Of a stretch of 64,000 bases of DNA, positions 17,107-25,225 are shown piece after piece. Numbering within the stretch: position 1 is the first letter of the stretch; each line of letters opens with the position of its first letter. The position numbers and the translations under genes are program-made. The notes beneath the pieces were generated by a model that searched no databases, was not told where the DNA came from, and saw only the letters and a program-made list of their open reading frames with translations. This DNA is from Bacillota bacterium (GTDB lineage: Bacteria; Bacillota; Clostridia; Christensenellales; CAG-917), in assembly GCA_023665365.1 (NCBI GenBank), contig JAMPEA010000005.1:1-64000 (forward strand). Reading direction: 5' to 3'.

Positions 17107-17874
17107 ATGATGGCAAATCTTGTTTCGGCAGTTTCATACGCGGATATAGTTTTTTTCGTCATACTCGCCTTGGGGCTGCTCGCGGGCGTAATCGGAGGGT
17201 TGGCGCGCGCATTTAAAGGCTTTTTCAAGACGATTGCGATTATACTCATCTCCATTTTAATCGTAGGCGTTACTGTTGCGCCGATAAGCAAAATCGGCTT
17301 CGTACAGTCGTTGACAAACAAGTTCGAGTCGATTGCGAGCGGCTGGGGACAGGCTTTTTCGTCGCCGATATACGTTGCCGACGACGGCTCGTATTATATT
17401 TTGGTCGAGTACGACGGCGCGCCAAACAAGGTCAAGCTCGAAGACGCCGCGGGAAGCGGACTTGTGGACTCCACAAAGGGCAAGCTCGCCGTTTGGCTGG
17501 CGGAAAGATTTATAAAAGAGGACGGACAAACCCTATCCGCCGCCACCGCAACAATGCTGACGACAATCGTCGTATCGGTGATACTGTTTATACTGTACTG
17601 CATACTTTTGGGCATACTCTGCTTCGTTTTGAGGAAGATTTTCAAGAGTATGCACAAATCCGAAAACGCCGCTATCCGCATTACGGACAGGGTTTTGGGC
17701 GCGGTCGTATCCGCGGGGCTTGCGATTGTGTTTATGCTGCTTGTGCTTGCGATACTGCACGCGCTCGCCCGCGTTATCCCCGCCGTCCACGAATACTTGC
17801 TCAACTCGCCGATATGCGGGTTCTTGTACGAGCATAATCCGATAAGCAACGTGTTTGGCAAAATTTTCGGTTAA
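17107..17874 (+). CDS. CvpA-family membrane protein
   Basis: A 255-residue membrane protein matching the CvpA pattern: an N-terminal helix with ILALGLLAGVIGGLARAFKG, and further helices near 45-60, 150-180 and 195-220. CvpA proteins are linked to colicin V production, envelope stress and purF-region genes; the biochemical role is unknown. AAGGA stands 9 bases before the first ATG (a second ATG follows at once). A soluble loop of about 85 residues (70-155) sits between helices 2 and 3. The 1096-residue anchored protein follows after 12 bases and is probably its partner. Confidence 0.75.
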   Translation: MMANLVSAVSYADIVFFVILALGLLAGVIGGLARAFKGFFKTIAIILISILIVGVTVAPISKIGFVQSLTNKFESIASGWGQAFSSPIYVADDGSYYILVEYDGAPNKVKLEDAAGSGLVDSTKGKLAVWLAERFIKEDGQTLSAATATMLTTIVVSVILFILYCILLGILCFVLRKIFKSMHKSENAAIRITDRVLGAVVSAGLAIVFMLLVLAILHALARVIPAVHEYLLNSPICGFLYEHNPISNVFGKIFG

Positions 17875-17886
17875 AGGGAGTTCTTT

Positions 17887-20800
17887 ATGAAAATATTAAG
17901 AGGCACTTTGACATTTGTACTCGGCATGATAATAGGCATAATCCTATTCGTCGTGGCGATCGGCGGGACGCTTGTGATACTCGCAACCCAGATGACCGTT
18001 GGGCAGATACAAAAAGCCGTCCTCGGACAGGACAGCATAATCGCGTCGGATAGCGAGATCTACGACAAGACTGTTTTCGACGCGGTGCAAGGCGTGATTT
18101 CGGACGTGCAAAATTTCGACAAGTTAAGCCTCAAAACGCTGTACGAGCACTACGGCATAAAACTTTTGAACGGCATAAGCGGCATAGATTTTACAAATAA
18201 GGATTTTTACAACGTCCCAATCCCCGACCTTATAAACGACCTGTCTATCGTAGTCAATTCGTTCACCCTCAACGACGTAAGCAAAATCGCGGGGGTGGAT
18301 TTTGCCGATTACAATTTGCCAATTCTCAACTATAACCTCGACGAAAATATTTCTACTGCGATTGACAACATACTCGGCTCGCTAAACGGCGACCTGTCCA
18401 TACGCGCAATAAATTCCAACTTCGGCATCAATCTCGGCACAGAGGATAATGCCCTGCTTGCAACCCTGCAAGACGTGACGCTTTCGGAGTTCGGCAACGT
18501 GATGAACGTGCTTCGCGTAAACTCCATTCTCGAATCGGATACGGACACCTTTATCCCCTCAAACCCCGCCGACAGAAAATACTTTGTAAAAACGGACGTA
18601 TACGAGGCTATCCCCAATAGTGAGCTTGCGTCTACGACCTGTGCGCTCGGCGTAGAAACAAGCCTCATCGGCGGCGTGGACACTGACGAGGACGGGCAAG
18701 CCGACCGGATGAAGGTCGTAGAAACCCGCTATGAAGAAGAAATATACGTTACAGCAGAGGGAGAAGTTTCAAAGTATGAGGTAAACAACTCGTCTTACGG
18801 CGAGAATTTTGATTTGCAAAATAATCAAATAACTTTCTATCGTCATATTGTTTTCACACCTACGGATAAGACCTCGGGCGAAGACGTTTACGTCTTGGCG
18901 TACGCCAACCGCATAGACTCCGTAAACGGCGACGATTACACCCTTGTAGAAAAGGGCTTTGTGCCTGTTGATGAGTTGGAATTCACCTCGGATTTTTGGG
19001 CGATACTCGACGACGTTCTCAATGACGACAGCAAGCTAAGTCAACTTGAAGAGGGTCAGACGTTCGACGGCATTACTTTCGAGCGCGTGCACGTCGGGTC
19101 GTCAACAAAGCTGTTGCAGTCAATAGCGCATATGACTATATCCGAGCTTCAACACGCCGACAACCTGCTCGAAGGGCTTACGATTGCCGACGTCATAGAA
19201 GTTACGCCCGACTCGGCGAGGATAATCAAATCGCTCGCCGCGCGCAACTGCAAAATCTTGGAGCTCGGCACAGTCGCAAACGACCTCACTCTCGGCGAGA
19301 TGATTGACATAGTGTCCTATCGCTATAACGAGAACGCTGCGTCGGGCAAGTACGTCCGCGTGGAGGACGCTCACGGCAAGTTTGTACGCTGCGCATACTA
19401 CACTCTTTATAATCCCGCGGACCCAAATCAAGCGGGACTTACGCGCTATGACCGCGCCGACGAGGTAGAGGGCGAGGCATCGTCGGCTCTGCTTCAACGC
19501 TTTGCGGGCGCGTCTCTCGGCGGATTTTCCGACGCTTTTGCCTCGCTTATGCTCGCCGACGTTATGCAAATCGACGCGGATATTTACGAGGAAATCGACC
19601 CCGCCGCCATCGACGACAAAAGCACCGAAAGATATTTCTACTATGACAACGAAAAATGCGTTTATCGCGTGATAAGCGTCGAAAAGTTGAAAGAAGAACT
19701 GAAAACCGACCCGACTAAAACCTATTATCATATCACCTACTCCGGCGAAACCGCGTCGTTTATGAAAAAACTCGCCTACGTCAAAATCGACGCTATGGCG
19801 GACGCAATGGAAGTCGTCGTGGACGATATGATGCTCTCGGAATTCGTGGACGTTTTCACAGAGGACGCAATTAAAATCACGTCCGAAAAAATAGATGTCT
19901 CTCCGTCAAATCCGCTATCCGCAGACAAAAAATATTTCATCGAATACGGCGTGGGCGGCAACGCCTACGAGACGGTGACTTACGACGAGACTTTGCAAAA
20001 GGAAGTGACGACAAAATACGTCTACGTCTACGACACCTTCGGCGATTACGCAAAAGCCAACTTCCGCCCCGTCGAGGTGACGGACAATTTGGAAGACGCG
20101 TCGGTCACTTTCAAATATGTGAAATATTCAACGCTTCCAAGCACTGACGACGATGCCTTTATTTTGGCATCCGCCCCGTTGATAGCGCAAGGCAATATGT
20201 ATTACTTCGATAAACATGACCATAAGTACAAGCAAAATAACGCCCTTTGCGCCTATATGATTGCAAAAAAGGAGTATCGCAACCAAGTATTTTACAGAGA
20301 GTCCTGCGACCCCGCCGACACCGGCGCGACTACAATATCAATAAAAAAATACACGGGCACGGAAAACGTTTTTGTAAAAGTAGACTCTGTGGGCTATTTC
20401 CCTTACGCGGACGAAATAAAAAACAATCCCTCTTTTGCAGACAAGCCGCTTTACAAGTTAGAGAAGTCCAAAACTAATGATTTCAAAGATATGTTCTTTA
20501 TAGACAAATCAGAAGTCACCTATTTAAGCAACGCATTAAATGATGAATTTATCTCCAACGAAATCTACTTTGCGCGCAGAAAGTGCGTGGACGTTTATAT
20601 CCAAATCGACGCACCTGCCGAAAACGAAGAAACTTTCGTCTATATCGACGGGCAATATATCCCCTATGACAGCGCAACGCACGAAAGCCAACCGCTCTTT
20701 AAATGCGCACAGGGTTATATCGGCGATATAACCGAAGTTTCATACAACAACGGAACTATATCCGAACTGACCGTTCAAGGCTTAGAGTTCATCCGCGAGC

Positions 20801-21177
20801 GAAGCGCGGCTGTTTTGCGTACGCTTGCAAAGGGCACTATAAGCGAGATGACTTCTATCATCACAAACGCCACCGTCGGCGACATTATCGAAGCCGAGCC
20901 GGGGACTATGCTTGATAAGGAAGCCATAAAGGGCGCAAAAATCACTCAACTCGGAAATACGTTTAAGGATATACTCACCGAGATGACCATCGGCGAGCTT
21001 ATGACTTGGTCAAACGTCAATGGCGTTGAACAAAAAGTCAAAGACGCGCTCGATAACGTGACGATTCAAGCCCTGTTTTCAAGCCTCGTCATCGACACCG
21101 ACACCAAGGAAATCAAGGTAAATATGCTAAAAATCTACGGATACGAAACGATTGTTGACAGCGATTTAACCGCATGA
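17887..21177 (+). CDS. Giant membrane-anchored repeat protein of unknown function
   Basis: Not recognised. The 1096 residues have a single N-terminal hydrophobic helix (residues 9-33) and no C-terminal one. The rest is a large ectodomain with repeated helical segments built around T-[ILV]-[SG]-[ED]-[LMF]: VTLSEFGNVMNV, MTISELQHADNL, LTIADVIEV, LTLGEMIDIV, MLSEFVDVF, TISEMTSII, ATVGDIIEAEPG, MTIGELMTWS. Beta-like insertions separate them (for example DRKYFVKTDVYEAIP and DKKYFIEYGVGGNAYE). A clear GGGAG ribosome-binding site precedes the ATG. Co-transcription with the CvpA-like gene suggests an envelope complex. Confidence 0.7.
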   Translation: MKILRGTLTFVLGMIIGIILFVVAIGGTLVILATQMTVGQIQKAVLGQDSIIASDSEIYDKTVFDAVQGVISDVQNFDKLSLKTLYEHYGIKLLNGISGIDFTNKDFYNVPIPDLINDLSIVVNSFTLNDVSKIAGVDFADYNLPILNYNLDENISTAIDNILGSLNGDLSIRAINSNFGINLGTEDNALLATLQDVTLSEFGNVMNVLRVNSILESDTDTFIPSNPADRKYFVKTDVYEAIPNSELASTTCALGVETSLIGGVDTDEDGQADRMKVVETRYEEEIYVTAEGEVSKYEVNNSSYGENFDLQNNQITFYRHIVFTPTDKTSGEDVYVLAYANRIDSVNGDDYTLVEKGFVPVDELEFTSDFWAILDDVLNDDSKLSQLEEGQTFDGITFERVHVGSSTKLLQSIAHMTISELQHADNLLEGLTIADVIEVTPDSARIIKSLAARNCKILELGTVANDLTLGEMIDIVSYRYNENAASGKYVRVEDAHGKFVRCAYYTLYNPADPNQAGLTRYDRADEVEGEASSALLQRFAGASLGGFSDAFASLMLADVMQIDADIYEEIDPAAIDDKSTERYFYYDNEKCVYRVISVEKLKEELKTDPTKTYYHITYSGETASFMKKLAYVKIDAMADAMEVVVDDMMLSEFVDVFTEDAIKITSEKIDVSPSNPLSADKKYFIEYGVGGNAYETVTYDETLQKEVTTKYVYVYDTFGDYAKANFRPVEVTDNLEDASVTFKYVKYSTLPSTDDDAFILASAPLIAQGNMYYFDKHDHKYKQNNALCAYMIAKKEYRNQVFYRESCDPADTGATTISIKKYTGTENVFVKVDSVGYFPYADEIKNNPSFADKPLYKLEKSKTNDFKDMFFIDKSEVTYLSNALNDEFISNEIYFARRKCVDVYIQIDAPAENEETFVYIDGQYIPYDSATHESQPLFKCAQGYIGDITEVSYNNGTISELTVQGLEFIRERSAAVLRTLAKGTISEMTSIITNATVGDIIEAEPGTMLDKEAIKGAKITQLGNTFKDILTEMTIGELMTWSNVNGVEQKVKDALDNVTIQALFSSLVIDTDTKEIKVNMLKIYGYETIVDSDLTA

Positions 21178-21195
21178 CGACAACTTCGCGCCTTA

Positions 21196-21738
21196 TTGAT
21201 TATGATAAGAAAGTATAAAAACGACGACGCAAAATCCATAAAAGCCATTGCTTACAGCGACGACGTGCACGAATCGTTGCGCGCCGCGTCCGCCATCAAA
21301 TGCAATTATTATATCGAAAACGAACCCGAGCACTGCTTCGTCATGACCGACGAGTTTGACAACCCAACCGGCTATATCCTTTGCAGTATCGACGCAAAAA
21401 AATTCAACTCATTGCTCCCCACCTATCTTGCGATAGTCAAGGACGAAAACAAAAAACTCTATCGCGCGGAAAAGCGTTTGCATAAAAAACTCGCCGCCGT
21501 CGGCGACGACTACCCCGCCCGCATCAGCATAAGCATACTGCCCTCTTTTCGCGGCAAAGGCGGCGCAAAAGCGCTCATCGCGGAGCTTGTGGCGCATCTG
21601 AAACAAATAGGAGTGCGCGGCGTCTACACTGTTGCCGAAAGCGACGGCGCGGTCGCGTTTTGCGAGCGAATGGGCTTCGAGCGGCTTTTGCGCGTAGATA
21701 AATCCCGCGGAGTGTACGGATTGCATATAGAAGTATAA
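21196..21738 (+). CDS. GNAT-family N-acetyltransferase
   Basis: A 178- to 180-residue acetyltransferase with acetyl-CoA motif A visible as ARISISILPSFRGKGGAKAL and motif B as ESDGAVAFCERMGFERL. The N-terminal IRKYKNDDAKSIKAIAYSDD is typical of the fold. The frame can open at TTG 21196 or ATG 21202; the ATG is likelier, though neither has a good ribosome-binding site. The substrate is unknown. Confidence 0.85.
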   Translation: MIMIRKYKNDDAKSIKAIAYSDDVHESLRAASAIKCNYYIENEPEHCFVMTDEFDNPTGYILCSIDAKKFNSLLPTYLAIVKDENKKLYRAEKRLHKKLAAVGDDYPARISISILPSFRGKGGAKALIAELVAHLKQIGVRGVYTVAESDGAVAFCERMGFERLLRVDKSRGVYGLHIEV

Positions 21739-21788
21739 TTACATTTACTATACTATTTATCTTATTATTAAACAAAACATACAAAAAA

Positions 21789-21825
21789 TTATCGTTTTTC
21801 GATAAAAATTATTGACAAACGATAA
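21789..21825. promoter_or_regulatory. Two 17-bp palindromic operators, probable HTH binding sites
   Basis: TTATCGTTTTTCGATAA (21789-21805) and TTATTGACAAACGATAA (21809-21825) share inverted arms TTATCG/CGATAA around a 5-base centre and are spaced 20 bp (two helical turns). The second contains TTGACA, a good -35 box. Repressor binding there would block the promoter of the following DUF2975/HTH pair, so I infer autoregulation. Confidence 0.6.
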
Positions 21826-21859
21826 TTTTTATATTAACCTCTTTTTGGAGGTTGAAAAA

Positions 21860-22351
21860 ATGAACAACAAAACCAAAGTTATAAAAATCGCAAGAGGTTG
21901 CAAAATCGCGTCAAAAGTCCTATACATTCTCGCCTGCGTTGCCTGCCTCGTATTTGTCGCGCTTGCCATCGCTTTGCCTGTCACAAACGCTGTCAAAACC
22001 CTTACTGCGGCTGAAAGCGCAATTATGTTTTCCATACTCGCGCTATACTCTTTTCTGCTTATAGATTTCTTTTGGAATACGCAAAAGCTGTTTTTTAATA
22101 TCGAAAACTCCGAGACTCCCTTCAATGCAAAATCCATAAATTGCTTAAAGAGGATTGCTTGGTCTATCGTCGTCATTTCCGTCGTGCCCGCGCTGCTTGG
22201 GTCTATACTCATACACGCAATCGCACCCAACAGCGAAGTCGTGTTTAGGGTGGAACTCGTCGGGCTTATCTCGGGCTTGGTGCTGTTTTTGCTCGCCGTC
22301 GTGTTTAGCTATGGAAAAGATTTGCAGGATAGGGACGACGAGACGCTATGA
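21860..22351 (+). CDS. DUF2975 membrane protein
   Basis: A 163-residue protein with four hydrophobic segments (about 15-40, 50-75, 95-120 and 130-152). DUF2975 proteins are typically paired with a YozG-type HTH regulator, as here, and their function is unknown. The start is MNNKTKVIK at 21860, preceded by TTGGAGGTTG; an upstream TTG start would lie inside the operator. The stop overlaps the HTH gene (ATGA). Confidence 0.85.
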   Translation: MNNKTKVIKIARGCKIASKVLYILACVACLVFVALAIALPVTNAVKTLTAAESAIMFSILALYSFLLIDFFWNTQKLFFNIENSETPFNAKSINCLKRIAWSIVVISVVPALLGSILIHAIAPNSEVVFRVELVGLISGLVLFLLAVVFSYGKDLQDRDDETL

Positions 22352-22551
22352 TTATCTTAAACTTGGATAAAATCATGAAAAGCCAAGGCGTAAAGCTAAA
22401 AGATTTGGCAGTCAAGATAGGACTGACCGACGCCAACCTTTCAAACATAAAAACAGGCAAAATTTCGGCAATAAGATTTTCCACGCTAAACGCGCTTTGT
22501 AAGGAGCTTAACTGTCAACCCGCGGATATTTTGGAATATCTAGAGGATTAA
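22348..22551 (+). CDS. YozG-like XRE/HTH transcriptional regulator
   Basis: A 67-residue helix-turn-helix protein of the Cro/CI type in the short YozG form: GVKLKDLAVKIGLTDANLSNIKTGKISAIRFSTL is followed by ALCKELNCQPADILEY. It overlaps the DUF2975 gene by 4 bases and is presumably translated with it. The likely targets are the two palindromes upstream of the pair. Confidence 0.9.
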   Translation: MIILNLDKIMKSQGVKLKDLAVKIGLTDANLSNIKTGKISAIRFSTLNALCKELNCQPADILEYLED

Positions 22552-22620
22552 AAATCAAACTCCTCGCCTCTATAAATGCGTGTGTTTTAAAAATCGAATA
22601 CACGCATTTTAAAATACAAA

Positions 22621-23035
22621 AAAACAAAAGCACAACTTGCGTTGTGCTTCTGGCGCCTGTTGAGGGACTCGAACCCCCGTGAATTAGCGGAACGTGCGAT
22701 TTTAATCGCCTCTTACGTGGAGCGTCCACTTCGAAAGAAGTGTCGGCTTGCTTCGCAAGCGCGGAGGTACTCCGCTCGGGGTAGAGCCCCCTCTTTATAA
22801 AACAAAAGCACAACTTACGTTGTGCCTCTGGCGCCTGTTGAGGGACTCGAACCCCCGTGAATTAGCGGAACGTGCGATTTTAATCGCCTCTTACGTGGAG
22901 CGTCCACTTCGAAAGAAGTGTCGGCTTGCTTCGCAAGCGCGGAGGTACTCCGCTCGGGGTCGAGCCCCCTCTTTGTAAAACAAAAGCACAACTTGCGTTG
23001 TGCCTCTGGCGCCTGTTGAGGGACTCGAACCCCCG
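22621..23035 (-). repeat. 178-bp tandem repeat downstream of tRNA-Asn carrying the tRNA 3' end
   Basis: Two full units (22621-22798, 22799-22976) differ at about four positions, and a third partial unit (22977-23035) runs into the intact tRNA-Asn. Every unit contains the last 29 bases of the tRNA (T arm, 3' acceptor strand, CCA) at 22651, 22829 and 23007. It also has a terminator hairpin GCACAAC-GCAA-GTTGTGC with a T-rich tail. The remainder is a chain of short hairpins, such as GCTTGCGAAGCAAGC, CACTTC/GAAGTG and GCGATT/AATCGC. The period is not a multiple of three, so reading frames through it are not conserved. Confidence 0.9.
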
Positions 23036-23082
23036 ACACTTCGGTTAACAGCCGAATGCTCTACCGACTGAGCTAAACAGGC
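23007..23082 (-). tRNA. tRNA-Asn (GTT)
   Basis: Minus strand: acceptor GCCTGTT pairs with AACAGGC, D arm AGCTCAGTCGGTAGAGC, anticodon loop CTGTTAA with anticodon GTT, T arm GGGGGTTCGAGTCCCTC, and an encoded CCA. It is 76 bases including CCA. A promoter stands 21 bases upstream. Confidence 0.95.
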
Positions 23083-23102
23083 ATTTATTTCAATGCTTGA
23101 TT

Positions 23103-23131
23103 ATCATAATATTTTATATCTTCTTTGTCAA
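23103..23131 (-). promoter_or_regulatory. Promoter of tRNA-Asn
   Basis: Minus strand TTGACA (23126-23131), 17-base spacer, TATGAT (23103-23108). The spacing to the tRNA 5' end fits a short leader. Confidence 0.75.
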
Positions 23132-23232
23132 CAGATTTTTGACACTTTGCTTTTATATATTTATTATATCGGCGGTTTTTTTGCTTTGTTTTATTCTTGA
23201 TTTTCATATATATTACGCATTTTCTTTTTTAT

Positions 23233-23261
23233 TTGACAAACAATAAGCATAATATTATAAT
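23233..23261 (+). promoter_or_regulatory. Consensus promoter of the DUF308-like gene
   Basis: TTGACA (23233-23238), 17-base spacer, TATAAT (23256-23261), both perfect, 54 bases before the start codon at 23316. Confidence 0.8.
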
Positions 23262-23315
23262 ATCCACTGTAAATTGCAATCGTGCTTTTTACAGACTAAT
23301 TTTTGTGAGGAAATT

Positions 23316-23840
23316 ATGGCTAAACAAGTAAAAGTTAAAACTGTAAGCAACCTGTCTAACAACGCCTTTTTGGGCTTGTTATTCATTGTTCTTGGCATCT
23401 TCTTAATTATGAACGGCAATTCTTTTACGGAAACGCTTTTCACAATCGTAGGTGCTATACTCATCGTTCTCGGCGCGGTAGAACTGTTTGATATGAACTG
23501 GCTCGTCGGCGCAATAGAACTTGCCTTGGGTATCATTATAATTGTATGCGGTAACGTTGTTGCATCCTATATGTTGCTTATCCTTGGCATTGCAATCCTT
23601 GCATACGCGATTTATCTGCTTGTAATGGCTATTATCAAAGCAAAGAATGCAGGCGCGGCAACTATAATTCTTTCACTTATTACCCCGCTTCTCTTAATAG
23701 TCATCGGCATCTTGCTTATTTTGGATTTTTGTAACGTAGCAAGTCTGTTTATTGTTATCGGCGCTTTGGCAATAGCCGTCGGTGCGTTCCTCGTATTCTA
23801 CGAGCTCATCAAAAAGGCAATCAGAAATTCCAAAAAGTAA
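23316..23840 (+). CDS. DUF308/HdeD-like multi-pass membrane protein
   Basis: The 174-residue protein is almost entirely hydrophobic with five to six paired helices (FLGLLFIVLGIFLIMNG, LFTIVGAILIVLGAVEL, LVGAIELALGIIIIVCG, MLLILGIAILAYAIYLL, LLIVIGILLILDF, FIVIGALAIAVGAFLV). This is the repeated short-helix pattern of DUF308/HdeD proteins, whose role is unclear. The start is MAKQVKVK with GTGAGGA upstream. It is monocistronic, with a consensus promoter and a terminator at 23866-23901. Confidence 0.75.
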   Translation: MAKQVKVKTVSNLSNNAFLGLLFIVLGIFLIMNGNSFTETLFTIVGAILIVLGAVELFDMNWLVGAIELALGIIIIVCGNVVASYMLLILGIAILAYAIYLLVMAIIKAKNAGAATIILSLITPLLLIVIGILLILDFCNVASLFIVIGALAIAVGAFLVFYELIKKAIRNSKK

Positions 23841-23865
23841 CACAGTTTTTTAACTAAACTAAAAC

Positions 23866-23901
23866 TATAAAATCCGCGGATTTTTTCTGCGGATTTTATT
23901 T
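23866..23901 (+). terminator. Intrinsic terminator after the DUF308-like gene
   Basis: AAAATCCGC pairs with GCGGATTTT and is followed by ATTTTG. Confidence 0.7.
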
Positions 23902-23945
23902 TGCTTTATATATTGCTTTTATTATTTATAAATTAGTGGTACACT

Positions 23946-24983
23946 ATGTCTATGGCAGACGCTGTTTTAGACGCTTTTATAGACAGCCTTAAAGTACTTG
24001 CGATAGTCGCGGTTTGCACTTATATAATCGCTATTATCGAGCCGCTTCTTTCAAACAAGATAAGGTTGCACGGCGCACTTGCTCCGCTTATAGGGGTGAG
24101 CGTTTCCATTTTGCCGCAGTGCGGATTTTCTATCGTCGCGGCGGATTTATATCAAAAACGTCACCTTACGCTCGGCACTCTTATAGGCGTATTTTTGGCG
24201 ACTTCCGACGAAGCGTTGCCTATCTTTTTAAGCTATCCGAGCAAAGCCCTTCATATCCTGCCTATTATCCTTATCAAGTTTTTGCTTGGGCTTATAATAG
24301 GTTATTCCATCGACTTTATATTTTCAAAAAACAGAAAATCCGTCTCTCATCACGTAAAGCATTGCGACGACGATTATCGTATTCGCCTCATGCACTGCGA
24401 AAGCGCCGAGCGCGAAGATAAGTCGGATTTATCAACTCACTGCGATTGCGACGAGTGTAAGGATTCGCTTTGCACCCGCAATCATATACACAAATCCAAT
24501 CTCTGCGAAAAAGACGGAATTTTAGCGGAATATCTAAAAAAGTATTCCATAAAAAAAGACAGAAATGAAAAACTAAACCGTTTTCTTTTAAAGCCGCTTT
24601 TACACTCCCTTGAAATCTTCATTTACGTGCTTATTATAAATATAATTTTCGCAGTTATAATCCACTCTATCGGGCAGGATAAAATTATAAACTTCCTGCT
24701 TTTAAACAAATATATCGCTCCCCTCTTTTCCGTGATTATAGGCGCAATCCCAAACTGCGCGTCGTCTATCATCATAAGCGAGCTCTATATAATGGGCGGG
24801 CTTGGCTTCGGCGCGACTCTCGGCGGACTTTGTATGAACGCGGGGCTTGGATTTGTATTTTTGTTTAAAGATACAAAGAATTTAAAGCGCAATCTTTTTA
24901 TACTAATTCTTATGTTTTTAATAAGCATTGCCGTCTCATATTTATTTTCTTTTATCTTCAAATTTTCCGTTCTTGATTTCTGA
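23946..24983 (+). CDS. Putative manganese/heavy-metal exporter (10TM, ArsP_2/DUF2899-like)
   Basis: A 345-residue membrane protein with two related halves. Each has a proline-centred signature: SILPQCGFSIVAADLY in the first and AIPNCASSIIISELY in the second, as in the putative manganese transporter family. Between them is a cytosolic loop (about 125-205) rich in His and Cys (HHVKHCDDDYRIRLMHC, HCDCDECKDSLC, HIHKSNLC), a probable metal sensor or chaperone site. Starts at 23946 or 23952 (MSMAD) are both possible; there is no clear ribosome-binding site. Confidence 0.75.
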   Translation: MSMADAVLDAFIDSLKVLAIVAVCTYIIAIIEPLLSNKIRLHGALAPLIGVSVSILPQCGFSIVAADLYQKRHLTLGTLIGVFLATSDEALPIFLSYPSKALHILPIILIKFLLGLIIGYSIDFIFSKNRKSVSHHVKHCDDDYRIRLMHCESAEREDKSDLSTHCDCDECKDSLCTRNHIHKSNLCEKDGILAEYLKKYSIKKDRNEKLNRFLLKPLLHSLEIFIYVLIINIIFAVIIHSIGQDKIINFLLLNKYIAPLFSVIIGAIPNCASSIIISELYIMGGLGFGATLGGLCMNAGLGFVFLFKDTKNLKRNLFILILMFLISIAVSYLFSFIFKFSVLDF

Positions 24984-25136
24984 TATGAATAACTCTTTTC
25001 TTATGTTTAAAAAATATTGATAATTTTAAAAAGTTATCAACACCAAACGAGCGCTTTATATTTATAAAAATCCAAAATATTGCGGTTTTATATTTTTATA
25101 TTATACAAGTTGTAGTAGTTGTTTTTAGTTTTCCAC

Positions 25137-25165
25137 TTGTCAACGGTGCTTATTTATGTTATCAT
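25137..25165 (+). promoter_or_regulatory. Promoter of dnaN
   Basis: TTGTCA (25137-25142), 17-base spacer, TATCAT (25160-25165), about 60 bases before the dnaN start. The AT-rich gap from 24984 also holds TTATCAACA (25035-25043), a near-match DnaA box. Confidence 0.65.
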
Positions 25166-25225
25166 TATTAAAAATAAAAAATAATAAATAACTATACGAA
25201 AAATTTTGTTATTTTGGGTGAAAAT

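Noticed and set aside
16884-17321. N-terminal extension of the yyaC frame
   Set aside because: It would run antisense into the CvpA-like gene; the DUF1256 core begins well after the ATG at 16883.
22621-22976. CRISPR array interpretation of the tandem repeat
   Set aside because: Units are 178 bp, nearly identical throughout, and have no unique spacers.
22748-23039. Frames in the tRNA-Asn repeat encoding RDSNPR-like peptides
   Set aside because: The unit is 178 bp, not a multiple of three, and the peptide is a translation of the tRNA T arm, a common false gene.
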